Below, piece by piece: positions 14,062 through 27,689 of a DNA stretch of 64,000 nt. How positions within the stretch are numbered: position 1 is the first letter of the stretch; each line of letters starts with the position of its first letter. The notes beneath the pieces were generated by a model that saw nothing but the letters and a program-made list of their open reading frames with translations, searched no databases and was not told the DNA's origin. Both the position numbers and the translations under genes were made by a program. The stretch is taken from the NCBI GenBank assembly GCA_948146395.1, contig OX411556.1, positions 1,674,001-1,738,000 of the forward strand, read 5' to 3'. Source of the DNA: Fragum whitleyi. Its lineage: Eukaryota > Mollusca > Bivalvia > Cardiida > Cardiidae.

Positions 14062-15763
14062 AATCCTGATTTAATGTTAAATATTTTGGGTACCCATTTT
14101 TCGATCGACTGATGCGCCCATGCATTCATACCCACATCGTCTCAAACACTCGCGTTCGCTAGCTATGCATGTGCGCTTCAAATTGACACCGGTTTCGATG
14201 CCGTCTGATGCATCCGTCTGTGCGTTTATGCAGCATCCCTGACCCCTTGTTATTCGATTTAATAGTAATTATTTAATCCTGATTTAATGTTAAATATTTT
14301 GGGTACCCATTTTTCGATCGACTGATGCGCCCATGCATTCATACCCAAATCGTCCCAAACACGCGCGTTCGCTAGCTATGCATATGCGCTTCAAATTGAC
14401 ACCGGTTTCGATGCCGTCTGATGCATCCGTCTGTGCGTTTATGCAGCATCCCTGACCCCTTGTTATTCGATTTAATAGTAATTATTTAATCCTGATTTAA
14501 TGTTAAATATTTTGGGTACCCATTTTTCGATCGACTGATGCGCCCATGCATTCATACCCACATCGCCCCAAACACGCGCGTTCGCTAGCTATGCATGCGC
14601 TTCAAATTGACACCGGTTTCGATGCCGTCTGATGCATCCGTCTGTGCGTTTATGCAGCATCCCTGACCCCTTGTTATTCGATTTAATAGTAATTATTTAA
14701 TCCTGATTTAATGTTAAATATTTTGGGTACCCATTTTTCGATCGACTGATGCGCCCATGCATTCATACCCACATCGTCCCAAACACTCGCGTTCGCTAGC
14801 TATGCATGTGCACTTCCAATTGACACCGGTTTCGATGCCGTCTGATGCATCCGTCTGTGCGTTTATGCAGCATCCCTGACCCCTTGTTATTCGATTTAAT
14901 AGTAATTATTTAATCCTGATTTAATGTTAAATATTTTGGATACCCATTTTTCGATCGACTGATGCGCCCATGCATTCATACCCACATCGCCCCAAACACG
15001 CGCGTTCGCTAGCTATGCATGTGCGCTTCAAATTGACACCGGTTTCGATGCCGTCTGATGCATCCGTCTGTGCGTTTATGCAGCATCCCTGACCCCTTGT
15101 TATTCGATTTAATAGTAATTATTTAATCCTGATTTAATGTTAAATATTTTGGGTACCCATTTTTCGATCGACTGATGCACCCATGCATTCATACCAACAT
15201 CGTCCCAAACACTCGCGTTCGCTAGCTATGCATATGCGCTTCAAATTGACACCGGTTTCGATGCCGTCTGATGCATCCGTCTGTGCGTTTATGCAGCATC
15301 CCTGACCCCTTGTTATTCGATTTAATAGTAATTATTTAATCCTGATTTAATGTTAAATTTTTTGGGTACCCATTTTTCGATCGACTGATGCGCCCATGCA
15401 TTCATACCCACATCGTCCCAAACACGCGCGTTCACTAGCTATGCATGTGCGCTTCAAATTGACACCGGTTTCGATGCCGTCTGATGCATCCGTCTGTGCG
15501 TTTATGCAGCATCCCTGACCCCTTGTTATTCGATTTAATAGTAATTATTTAATCCTGATTTAATGTTAAATATTTTGGGTACCCATTTTTCGATCGACTG
15601 ATGCGCCCATGCATTCATACCCACATCGCCCCAAACACGCGCGTTCACTAGCTATGCATGTGCGCCTTAAATTGACACCGGTTTCGATGCCGTCTTATGC
15701 ATCCGTCTGTGCGTTTATGCAGCATCCCTGACCCCTTGTTATTCGATTTAATAGTAATTATTT
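14062..15763. repeat. Eight-monomer series, copy 1
   Basis: An ordered run of eight distinctive monomers: GTCTCAAAC; ACCCAAATCG with CATATGCGC; a 2-bp deletion giving TATGCATGCGCTTC; GCACTTCCAATTG; TTTTGGATACC; TGATGCACCC with ATACCAACATCG; AAATTTTTTGGG with TTCACTAGC; and GCGCCTTAAATT with GTCTTATGC. The same order recurs at 24286-25986 and 29824-31525, at offsets of 48 and 74 monomers. Confidence 0.88.
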
Positions 15764-16402
15764 AATCCTGATTTAATGTTAAATATTTTGGGTACCCATT
15801 TTTCGATCGACTGATGCGCCCATGCATTCATACCCACATCGTCCCAAACACTCGCGTTCGCTAGCTATGCATGTGCGCTTCAAATTGACACCGGTTTCGA
15901 TGCCGTCTGATGCATCCGTCTGTGCGTTTATGCAGCATCCCTGACCCCTTGTTATTCGATTTAATAGTAATTATTTAATCCTGATTTAATGTTAAATATT
16001 TTGGGTACCCATTTTTCGATCGACTGATGCGCCCATGCATTCATACCCACATCGCCCCAAACACGCGCGTTCGCTAGCTATGCATGTGCGCTTCAAATTG
16101 ACACCGGTTTCGATGCCGTCTAATGCATCCCTCTGTGCGTTTATGCAGCATCCCTGACCCCTTGTTATTCGATTTAATAGTAATTATTTAATCCTGATTT
16201 AATGTTAAATATTTTGGGTACCCATTTTTCGATCGACTGATGCGCCCATGCATTCATACCCACATCGTCCCAAACACTCGCGTTCGCTAGCTATGCATGT
16301 GCGCTTCCAATTGACACCGGTTTCGATGCCGTCTGATGCATCCGTCTGTGCGTTTATGCAGCATCCCTGACCCCTTGTTATTCGATTTAATAGTAATTAT
16401 TT

Positions 16403-19400
16403 AATCCTGATTTAATGTTAAATATTTTGGGTACCCATTTTTCGATCGACTGATGCGCCCATGCATTCATACCCACAGCGCCGCAAACACGCGCGTTCGC
16501 TAGCTATGCATGTGCGCTTCAAATTGACACCGGTTTCGATGCCGTCTGATGCATCCGTCTGTGCGTTTATGCAGCATCCCTGACCCCTTGTTATTCGATT
16601 TAATAGTAATTATTTAATCCTGATTTAATGTTAAATATTTTGGGTACCCATTTTTCGATCGACTGATGCGCCCATGCATTCATACCCACAGCGCCGCAAA
16701 CACGCGCGTTCGCTAGCTATGCATGTGCGCTTCAAATTGACACCGGTTTCGATGCCGTCTGATGCATCCGTCTGTGCGTTTATGCAGCATCCCTGACCCC
16801 TTGTTATTCGATTTAATAGTAATTATTTAATCCTGATTTAATGTTAAATATTTTGGGTACCCATTTTTCGATCGACTGATGCGCCCATGCATTCATACCC
16901 ACATCGTCCCAAACACTCGCGTTCGCTAGCTATGCATGTGCGCTTCAAATTGACACCGGTTTCGATGCCGTCTGATGCATCCGTCTGTGCGTTTATGCAG
17001 CATCTCTGACCCCTTGTTATTCGATTTAATAGTAATTATTTAATCCTGATTTAATGTTAAATATTTTGGGTACCCATTTTTCGATCGACTGATGCGCCCA
17101 TGCATTCATACCCACATCGTCCCAAACACTCGCGTTCGCTAGCAATGCATGTGCGCTTCAAATTGACACCGGTTTCGATGCCGTCTGATGCATCCGTCTG
17201 TGCGTTTATGCAGCATCCCTGACCCCTTGTTATTCGATTTAATAGTAATTATTTAATCCTGATTTAATGTTAAATATTTTGGGTATCCATTTTTCGATCG
17301 ACTGATGCGCCCATGCATTCATACCCACATCGTCCCAAACACTCGCGTTCGCTAGCTATACATGTGCGCTTCAAATTGACACCGGTTTCGATGCCGTCTG
17401 ATGCATCCGTCTGTGCGTTTATGCAGCATCCCTGACCCCTTGTTATTCGATTTAATAGTAATTATTTAATCCTGGTTTAATGTTAAATATTTTGGGTACC
17501 CATTTTTCGATCGACTGATGCGCCCATGCATTCATACCCACATCGTCCCAAACACTCGCGTTCGCTAGCTATGCATGTGCGCTTCAAATTGACACCGGTT
17601 TCGATGCCGTCTGATGCATCCGTCTGTGCGTTTATGCAGCATCCCTGACCCCTTGTTATTCGATTTAATAGTAATTATTTAATCCTGATTTAATGTTAAA
17701 TATTTTGGGTACCCATTTTTCGATCGACTGATGCGCCCATGCATTCATACCCACATCGCCCCAAACACGCGCGTTCGCTAGCTATGCATGTGCGCTTCAA
17801 ATTGACACCGGTTTCGATGCCGTCTGATGCATTCGTCTGTGCGTTTATGCAGCATCCCTGACCCCTTGTTATTCGATTAAATAGTAATTATTTAATCCTG
17901 ATTTAATGTTAAATATTTTGGGTACCCATTTTTCGATCGACTGATGCGCCCATGCATTCATACCCACATCGTCCCAAACACGCGCGTTCACTAGCTATGC
18001 ATGTGCGCTTCAAATTGACACCGGTTTCGATGCCGTCTGATGCATCCGTCTGTGCGTTTATGCAGCATCCCTGACCACTTGTTATTCGAATTAATAGTAA
18101 TTATTTTAATCCTGATTTAATGTTAAATATTTTGGATACCCATTTTTCGATCGACTGATGCGCCCATGCATTCATACCCACATCGTCCCAAACACTCGCG
18201 TTCGCTAGCTATGCATGTGCGCTTCAAATTGACACCGGTTTCGATGCCGTCTGATGCATCCGTCTGTGCGTTTATGCAGCATCCCTGACCCCTTGTTATT
18301 CGATTTAATAGTAATTATTTAATCCTGATTTAATGTTAAATATTTTGGGTACCCATTTTTCGATCGACTGATGCGCCCATGCATTCATACCCACATCGTC
18401 CCAAACACTCAAGTTCGCTAGCTATGCATATGCGCTTCAAATTGACACCGGTTTCGATGCCGTCTGATGCATCCGTCTGTGCGTTTATGCAGCATCCCTG
18501 ACCCCTTGTTATTCGATTTAATAGTAATTATTTAATCCTGATTTAATGTTAAATATTTTGGGTACCCATTTTTCGATCGACTGATGCGCCCATGCATTCA
18601 TACCCACATCGCCCCAAACACGCGCGTTCGCTAGCTATGTATGTGCGCTTCAAATTGACACCGGTTTCGATGCCGTCTGATGCATCCGTCTGTGCGTTTA
18701 TGCAGCATCCCTGACCCCTTGTTATTCGATTTAATAGTAATTATTTTAATCCTGATTTAATGTTAAATATTTTGGGTACCCATTTTTCGATCGACTGATG
18801 CGCCCATGCATTCATACCCACATCGTCCCAAACACTCGCGTTCGCTAGCTATGCATGTGCGCTTCAAATTGACACCGGTTTCGATGCCGTCTGATGCATC
18901 CGTCTGTGCGTCTATGCAGCATCCCTGACCCCTTGTTATTCGATTTAATAGTAATTATTTAATCCTGATTTAATGTTAAATATTTTGGGTACGCATTTTT
19001 CGATCGACTGATGCGCCCATGCATTCATACCCACATCGCCCCAAACACTCGCGTTCGCTAGCTATGCATGTGCGCTTCAAATTGACACCGGTTTCGATGC
19101 CGTCTGATGCATCCGTCTGTGCGTTTATGCAGCATCCCTGACCCCTTGTTATTCGATTTAATAGTAATTATTTAATCCTGATTTAATGTTAAATATTTTG
19201 GGTACCCATTTTTCGATCGACTGATGCGCCCATGCATTCATACCCACAGCGCCGCAAACACGCGCGTTCGCTAGCTATGCATGTGCGCTTCAAATTGACA
19301 CCGGTTTCGATGCCGTCTGATGCATCCGTCTGTGCGTTTATGCAGCATCCCTGACCCCTTGTTATTCGATTTAATAGTAATTATTTAATCCTGATTTAAT

Positions 19401-20025
19401 GTTAAATATTTTGGGTACCCATTTTTCGATCGACTGATGCGCCCATGCATTCATACCCACAGCGCCGCAAACACGCGCGTTCGCTAGCTATGCATGTGCG
19501 CTTCAAATTGACACCGGTTTCGATGCCGTCTGATGCATCCGTCTGTGCGTTTATGCAGCATCCCTGACCCCTTGTTATTCGATTTAATAGTAATTATTTA
19601 ATCCTGATTTAATGTTAAATATTTTGGGTACCCATTTTTCGATCGACTGATGCGCCCATGCATTCATTACCACATCGTCCCAAACACTCGCGTTCGCTAG
19701 CTATGCATGTGCGCTTCAAATTGACACCGGTTTCGATGCCGTCTGATGCATCCGTCTGTGCGTTTATGCAGCATCTCTGACCCCTTGTTATTCGATTTAA
19801 TAGTAATTATTTAATCCTGATTTAATGTTAAATATTTTGGGTACCCATTTTTCGATCGACTGATGCGCCCATGCATTCATACCCACATCGTCCCAAACAC
19901 TCGCGTTCGCTAGCAATGCATGTGCGCTTCAAATTGACACCGGTTTCGATGCCGTCTGATGCATCCGTCTGTGCGTTTATGCAGCATCCCTGACCCCTTG
20001 TTATTCGATTTAATAGTAATTATTT
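16403..20025. repeat. Dispersed copy of higher-order block A
   Basis: The marker series of 1-6180 returns about 67 monomers downstream. Paired GCGCCGC monomers occur at 16478 and again at 19249, TAGCAATG at 17144 and 19915, GATTAAATAG at 17879, and the CACTCAAGTT variant at 18410. 18410 minus 4139 is 14271, exactly 67 monomers, and 19249 minus 4978 is also 14271. The TAGCAATG to TAGCAATG interval here is 13 monomers, so this copy has lost monomers relative to the 14/15-mer version. Confidence 0.85.
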
Positions 20026-21303
20026 AATCCTGATTTAATGTTAAATATTTTGGGTACCCATTTTTCGATCGACTGATGCGCCCATGCATTCATACCCACA
20101 TCGCCCCAAACACGCGCGTTCGCTAGCTATGCATGTGCGCTTCAAATTGACACCGGTTTCAATGCCGTCTGATGCATCCGTCTGTGCGTTTATGCAGCAT
20201 CCCTGACCCCTTGTTATTCGATTTAATATTAATTATTTAATCCTGATTTAATGTTAAATATTTTGGGTACCCATTTTTCGATCGACTGATGCGCCCATGC
20301 ATTCATACCCACATCGTCCCAAACACTCGCGTTCGCTAGCTATGCATGTGCGCTTCAAATTGACACCGGTTTCGATGCCGTCTGATGCATCCGTCTGTGC
20401 GTTTATGCAGCATCCCTGACCCCTTGTTATTCGATTTAATAGTAATTATTTAATCCTGATTTAATGTTAAATATTTTGGGTACCCATTTTTCGATCGACT
20501 GATGCGCCCATGCATTCATACCCACATCGCCCCAAACACGCGCGTTCGCTAGCTATGCATGTGCGCTTCAAATTGACACCGGTTTCGATGCCGTCTGATG
20601 CATCCGTCTGTGCGTTTATGCAGCATCCCTGACCCCTTGTTATTCGATTTAATAGTAATTATTTAATCCTGATTTAATGTTAAATATTTTGGGTACCCAT
20701 TTTTCGATCGACTGATGCGCCCATGCATTCATACCCACATCGTCCCAAACACGCGCGTTCGCTAGCTATGCATGTGCGCTTCCAATTGACACCGGTTTCG
20801 ATGCCGTCTGATGCATCCGTCTGTGCGTTTATGCAGCATCCCTGACCCCTTGTTATTCGATTTAATAGTAATTATTTAATCCTGATTTAATGTTAAATAT
20901 TTTGGGTACCCATTTTTCGATCGACTGATGCGCCCATGCATTCATACCCATATCGCCCCAAACACGCGCGTTCGCTAGCTATGCATGTGCGCTTCAAATT
21001 GACACCGGTTTCGATGCCGTCTGATGCATCCGTCTGTGCGTTTATGCAGCATCCCTGACCCCTTGTTATTCGATTTAATAGTAATTATTTAATCCTGATT
21101 TAATGTTAAATATTTTGGGTACCCATTTTTCGATCGACTGATGCGCCCATGCATTCATACCCACATCGCCCCAAACACGCGCGTTCGCTAGCTATGCATG
21201 TGCGCTTCAAATTGACACCGGTTTCGATGCCGTCTGATGCATCCGTCTGTGCGTTTATGCAGCATCCCTGACCCCTTGTTATTCGATTTAATAGTAATTA
21301 TTT

Positions 21304-24300
21304 AATCCTGATTTAATGTTAAATATTTTGGGTACCCATTTTTCGATCGACTGATGCGCCCATGCATTCATACCCACATCGTCCCAAACACTCGCGTTCG
21401 CTAGCTATGCATGTGCGCTTCATATTGACACCTATTTCGATGCCGTCTGATGCATCCGTCTGTGCGTTTATGCAGCATCCCTGACCCCTTGTTATTCGAT
21501 TTAATAGTAATTATTTAATCCTGATTTAATGTTAAATATTTTGGGTACCCATTTTTCGATCGACTGATGCGCCCATGCATTCATACCCATATCGTCCCAA
21601 ACACTCGCGTTCGCTAGCTATGCATGTGCGCTTCAAATTGACACCGGTTTTGATGCCGTCTGATGCATCCGTCTGTGCGTTTATGCAGCATCCCTGACCC
21701 CTTGTTATTCGATTTAATAGTAATTATTTAATCCTGATTTAATGTTAAATATTTTGGGTACCCATTTTTCGATCGACTGATGCGCCCATGCATTCATACC
21801 CACATCGTCCCAAACACTCGCGTTCGCTAGCTATGCATGTGCGCTTCAAATTGACACCGGTTTCGATGCCGTCTGATGCATCCGTCTGTGCGTTTATGCA
21901 GCATCCCTGACCCCTTGTTATTCGATTTAATAGTAATTATTTAATCCTGATTTAATGTTAAATATTTTGGGTACCCATTTTTCGATCGACTGATGCGCCC
22001 ATGCATTCATACCCACATCGTCACAAACACTCGCGTTCGCTAGCTATGCATGTGCGCTTCATATTGACACCTATTTCGATGCCGTCTGATGCATCCATCG
22101 GTGCGTTTATGCAGCATCCCTGACACCTTGTTATTCGATTTAATAGTAATTATTTAATCCTGATTTAATGTTAAATATTTTGGGTACCCATTTTTTGATC
22201 GACTGATGCGCCCATGCATTCGTACCCACATCGCCCCAAACACGCGCGTTCGCTAGCTATGCATGTGCGCTTCAAATTGACACCGGTTTCGATGCCGTCT
22301 GATGCATCCGTCTGTGCGTTTATGCAGCATCCCTGACCCCTTGTTATTCGATTTAATAGTAATTATTTAATCCTGATTTAATGTTAAATATGTTGGGTAC
22401 CCATTTTTCGATCGACTGATGCGCCCATGCATTCATACCCACATCGTCCCAAACACTCGCGTTCGCTAGCTATGCATGTGCGCTTCAAATTGACACCGGT
22501 TTCGATGCCGTCTGATGCATCCGTCTGTGCGCTTATGCAGCATCCCTGACCCCTTGTTATTCGATTTAATAGTAATTATTTAATCCTGATTTAATGTTAA
22601 ATATTTTGGGTACCCATTTTTCGATCGACTGATGCGCCCATGCATTCATACCCACATCGTCTCAAACACTCGCGTTCGCTAGCTATGAATGTGCGCTTCA
22701 AATTGACACCGGTTTCGATGCCGTCTGATGCATCCGTCTGTGCGTTTATGCAGCATCCCTGACCCCTTGTTATTCGATTTAATAGTAATTATTTAATCCT
22801 GATTTAATGTTAAATATTTTGGGTACCCATTTTTCGATCGACTGATGCGCCCATGCATTCATACCCAAATCGTCCCAAACACGCGCGTTCGCTAGCTATG
22901 CATATGCGCTTCAAATTGACACCGGTTTCGATGCCGTCTGATGCATCCGTCTGTGCGTTTATGCAGCATCCCTGACCCCTTGTTATTCGATTTAATAGTA
23001 ATTATTTAATCCTGATTTAATGTTAAATATTTTGGGTACCCATTTTTCGATCGACTGATGCGCCCATGCATTCATACCCACATCGTCCCAAACACTCGCG
23101 TTCGCTAGCTATGCATGTGCGCTTCATATTGACACCTATTTCGATGCCGTCTGATGCATCCGTCTGTGCGTTTATGCAGCATCCCTGACCCCTTGTTATT
23201 CGATTTAATAGTAATTATTTAATCCTGATTTAATGTTAAATATTTTGGGTACCCATTTTTCGATCGACTGATGCGCCCATGCATTCATACCCATATCGTC
23301 CCAAACACTCGCGTTCGCTAGCTATGCATGTGCGCTTCAAATTGACACCGGTTTTGATGCCGTCTGATGCATCCGTCTGTGCGTTTATGCAGCATCCCTG
23401 ACCCCTTGTTATTCGATTTAATAGTAATTATTTAATCCTGATTTAATGTTAAATATTTTGGGTACCCATTTTTCGATCGACTGATGCGCCCATGCATTCA
23501 TACCCACATCGTCCCAAACACTCGCGTTCGCTAGCTATGCATGTGCGCTTCAAATTGACACCGGTTTCGATGCCGTCTGATGCATCCGTCTGTGCGTTTA
23601 TGCAGCATGCCTGACCCCTTGTTATTCGATTTAATAGTAATTATTTAATCCTGATTTAATGTTAAATATTTTGGGTACCCATTTTTCGATCGACTGATGC
23701 GCCCATGCATTCATACCCACATCGTCACAAACACTCGCGTTCGCTAGCTATGCATGTGCGCTTCATATTGACACCTATTTCGATGCCGTCTGATGCATCC
23801 ATCGGTGCGTTTATGCAGCATCCCTGACACCTTGTTATTCGATTTAATAGTAATTATTTAATCCTGATTTAATGTTAAATATTTTGGGTACCCATTTTTT
23901 GATCGACTGATGCGCCCATGCATTCGTACCCACATCGCCCCAAACACGCGCGTTCGCTAGCTATGCATGTGCGCTTCAAATTGACACCGGTTTCGATGCC
24001 GTCTGATGCATCCGTCTGTGCGTTTATGCAGCATCCCTGACCCCTTGTTATTCGATTTAATAGTAATTATTTAATCCTGATTTAATGTTAAATATGTTGG
24101 GTACCCATTTTTCGATCGACTGATGCGCCCATGCATTCATACCCACATCGTCCCAAACACTCGCGTTCGCTAGCTATGCATGTGCGCTTCAAATTGACAC
24201 CGGTTTCGATGCCGTCTGATGCATCCGTCTGTGCGCTTATGCAGCATCCCTGACCCCTTGTTATTCGATTTAATAGTAATTATTTAATCCTGATTTAATG

Positions 24301-24711
24301 TTAAATATTTTGGGTACCCATTTTTCGATCGACTGATGCGCCCATGCATTCATACCCACATCGTCTCAAACACTCGCGTTCGCTAGCTATGAATGTGCGC
24401 TTCAAATTGACACCGGTTTCGATGCCGTCTGATGCATCCGTCTGTGCGTTTATGCAGCATCCCTGACCCCTTGTTATTCGATTTAATAGTAATTATTTAA
24501 TCCTGATTTAATGTTAAATATTTTGGGTACCCATTTTTCGATCGACTGATGCGCCCATGCATTCATACCCAAATCGTCCCAAACACGCGCGTTCGCTAGC
24601 TATGCATATGCGCTTCAAATTGACACCGGTTTCGATGCCGTCTGATGCATCCGTCTGTGCGTTTATGCAGCATCCCTGACCCCTTGTTATTCGATTTAAT
24701 AGTAATTATTT
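21304..24711. repeat. Higher-order block: tandem 8-monomer duplication (1704 bp)
   Basis: Units 21304-23007 and 23008-24711 match monomer by monomer at a spacing of 1704 bp (8 x 213). Matched markers include GGTTTTGATGCC (21651, 23355), CGTCACAAAC (22022, 23726), TTTTTTGATCG with CATTCGTACC, AAATATGTTGGG, GCGCTTATGCAG, GTCTCAAAC with CTATGAATG, and ACCCAAATCG. Only occasional single-base differences separate the units, such as CATGCCTGACC near 23608. Their second half corresponds to the older-looking series at 13502-14480. Confidence 0.88.
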
Positions 24712-25986
24712 AATCCTGATTTAATGTTAAATATTTTGGGTACCCATTTTTCGATCGACTGATGCGCCCATGCATTCATACCCACATCGCCCCAAACACG
24801 CGCGTTCGCTAGCTATGCATGCGCTTCAAATTGACACCGGTTTCGATGCCGTCTGATGCATCCGTCTGTGCGTTTATGCAGCATCCCTGACCCCTTGTTA
24901 TTCGATTTAATAGTAATTATTTAATCCTGATTTAATGTTAAATATTTTGGGTACCCATTTTTCGATCGACTGATGCGCCCATGCATTCATACCCACATCG
25001 TCCCAAACACTCGCGTTCGCTAGCTATGCATGTGCACTTCCAATTGACACCGGTTTCGATGCCGTCTGATGCATCCGTCTGTGCGTTTATGCAGCATCCC
25101 TGACCCCTTGTTATTCGATTTAATAGTAATTATTTAATCCTGATTTAATGTTAAATATTTTGGATACCCATTTTTCGATCGACTGATGCGCCCATGCATT
25201 CATACCCACATCGCCCCAAACACGCGCGTTCGCTAGCTATGCATGTGCGCTTCAAATTGACACCGGTTTCGATGCCGTCTGATGCATCCGTCTGTGCGTT
25301 TATGCAGCATCCCTGACCCCTTGTTATTCGATTTAATAGTAATTATTTAATCCTGATTTAATGTTAAATATTTTGGGTACCCATTTTTCGATCGACTGAT
25401 GCACCCATGCATTCATACCAACATCGTCCCAAACACTCGCGTTCGCTAGCTATGCATATGCGCTTCAAATTGACACCGGTTTCGATGCCGTCTGATGCAT
25501 CCGTCTGTGCGTTTATGCAGTACCCTGACCCCTTGTTATTCGATTTAATAGTAATTATTTAATCCTGATTTAATGTTAAATTTTTTGGGTACCCATTTTT
25601 CGATCGACTGATGCGCCCATGCATTCATACCCACATCGTCCCAAACACGCGCGTTCACTAGCTATGCATGTGCGCTTCAAATTGACACCGGTTTCGATGC
25701 CGTCTGATGCATCCGTCTGTGCGTTTATGCAGCATCCCTGACCCCTTGTTATTCGATTTAATAGTAATTATTTAATCCTGATTTAATGTTAAATATTTTG
25801 GGTACCCATTTTTCGATCGACTGATGCGCCCATGCATTCATACCCACATCGCCCCAAACACGCGCGTTCACTAGCTATGCATGTGCGCCTTAAATTGACA
25901 CCGGTTTCGATGCCGTCTTATGCATCCGTCTGTGCGTTTATGCAGCATCCCTGACCCCTTGTTATTCGATTTAATAGTAATTATTT
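24286..25986. repeat. Eight-monomer series, copy 2
   Basis: Second copy of the series first seen at 14062-15763, displaced by exactly 48 monomers (GTCTCAAAC marker 14142 to 24366; GCACCC marker 15179 to 25403). It differs by an extra change GCAGTACCCTG at 25521, which makes one monomer 212 bp. It overlaps the end of the preceding 8-monomer duplication. Confidence 0.87.
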
Positions 25987-27263
25987 AATCCTGATTTAAT
26001 GTTAAATATTTTGGGTACCAATTTTTCGATCGACTGATGCGCCCATGCATTCATACCCACATCGTCCCAAACACTCGCGTTCGCTAGCTATGCATGTGCG
26101 CTTCAAATTGACACCGGTTTCGATGCCGTCTGATGCATCCGTCTGTGCGTTTATGCAGCATCCCTGACCCCTTGTTATTCGATTTAATAGTAATTATTTA
26201 ATCCTGATTTAATGTTAAATATTTTGGATACCCATTTTTCGATCGACTGATGCGCCCATGCATTCATACCCACATCGCCCCAAACACGCGCGTTCGCTAG
26301 CTATGCATGTGCGCTTCAAATTGACACCGGTTTCGATGCCGTCTGATGCATCCGTCTGTGCGTTTATGCAGCATCCCTGACCCCTTGTTATTCGATTTAA
26401 TAGTAATTATTTAATCCTGATTTAATGTTAAATATTTTGGGTACCCATTTTTCGATCGACTGATGCACCCATGCATTCATACCAACATCGTCCCAAACAC
26501 TCGCGTTCGCTAGCTATGCATATGCGCTTCAAATTGACACCGGTTTCGATGCCGTCTGATGCATCCGTCTGTGCGTTTATGCAGTACCCTGACCCCTTGT
26601 TATTCGATTTAATAGTAATTATTTAATCCTGATTTAATGTTAAATTTTTTGGGTACCCATTTTTCGATCGACTGATGCGCCCATGCATTCATACCCACAT
26701 CGTCCCAAACACGCGCGTTCACTAGCTATGCATGTGCGCTTCAAATTGACACCGGTTTCGATGCCGTCTGATGCATCCGTCTGTGCGTTTATGCAGCATC
26801 CCTGACCCCTTGTTATTCGATTTAATAGTAAATATTTAATCCTGATTTAATGTTAAATATTTTGGGTACCCATTTTTCGATCGACTGATGCGCCCATGCA
26901 TTCATACCCACATCGCCCCAAATACGCGCGTTCACTAGCTATGCATGTGCGCCTTAAATTGACACCGGTTTCGATGCCGTCTTATGCATCCGTCTGTGCG
27001 TTTATGCAGCATCCCTGACCCCTTGTTATTCGATTTAATAGTAATTATTTAATCCTGATTTAATGTTAAATATTTTGCGTACCAATTTTTCGATCGACTG
27101 ATGCGCCCATGCATTCATACCCACATCGTCCCAAACACTCGCGTTCGCTAGCTATGCATGTGCGCTTCAAATTGACACCGGTTTCGATGCCGTCTGATGC
27201 ATCCGTCTGTGCGTTTATGCAGCATCCCTGACCCCTTGTTATTCGATTTAATAGTAATTATTT
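25136..27263. repeat. Tandem 5-monomer duplication (1064 bp)
   Basis: Units 25136-26199 and 26200-27263 repeat the order TTTTGGATACC (25164, 26228), GCACCC/ACCAAC (25403, 26467) with GCAGTACCCTG (25521, 26585), AAATTTTTTGGG, GCGCCTTAAATT/GTCTTATGC, then a monomer with GTACCAATTTTTCG. The 1064-bp period is 5 x 213 minus the one-base deletion carried in both units. That deletion was therefore present before the duplication. Confidence 0.87.
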
Positions 27264-27689
27264 AATCCTGATTTAATGTTAAATATTTTGGGTACCCATT
27301 TTTCGATCGACTGATGCGCCCATGCATTCATACCCACATCGCCCCAAACACGCGCGTTCGCTAGCTATGCATGTGCGCTTCAAATTGACACCGGTTTCGA
27401 TGCCGTCTAATGCATCCGTCTGTGCGTTTATGCAGCATCCCTGACCCCTTGTTATTCGATTTAATAGTAATTATTTAATCCTGATTTAATGTTAAATATT
27501 TTGGGTACCCATTTTTCGATCGACTGATGCGCCCATGCATTCATACCCACATCGTCCCAAACACTCGCGTTCGCTAGCTATGCATGTGCGCTTCCAATTG
27601 ACACCGGTTTCGATGCCGTCTGATGCATCCGTCTGTGCGTTTATGCAGCATCCCTGACCCCTTGTTATTCGATTTAATAGTAATTATTT

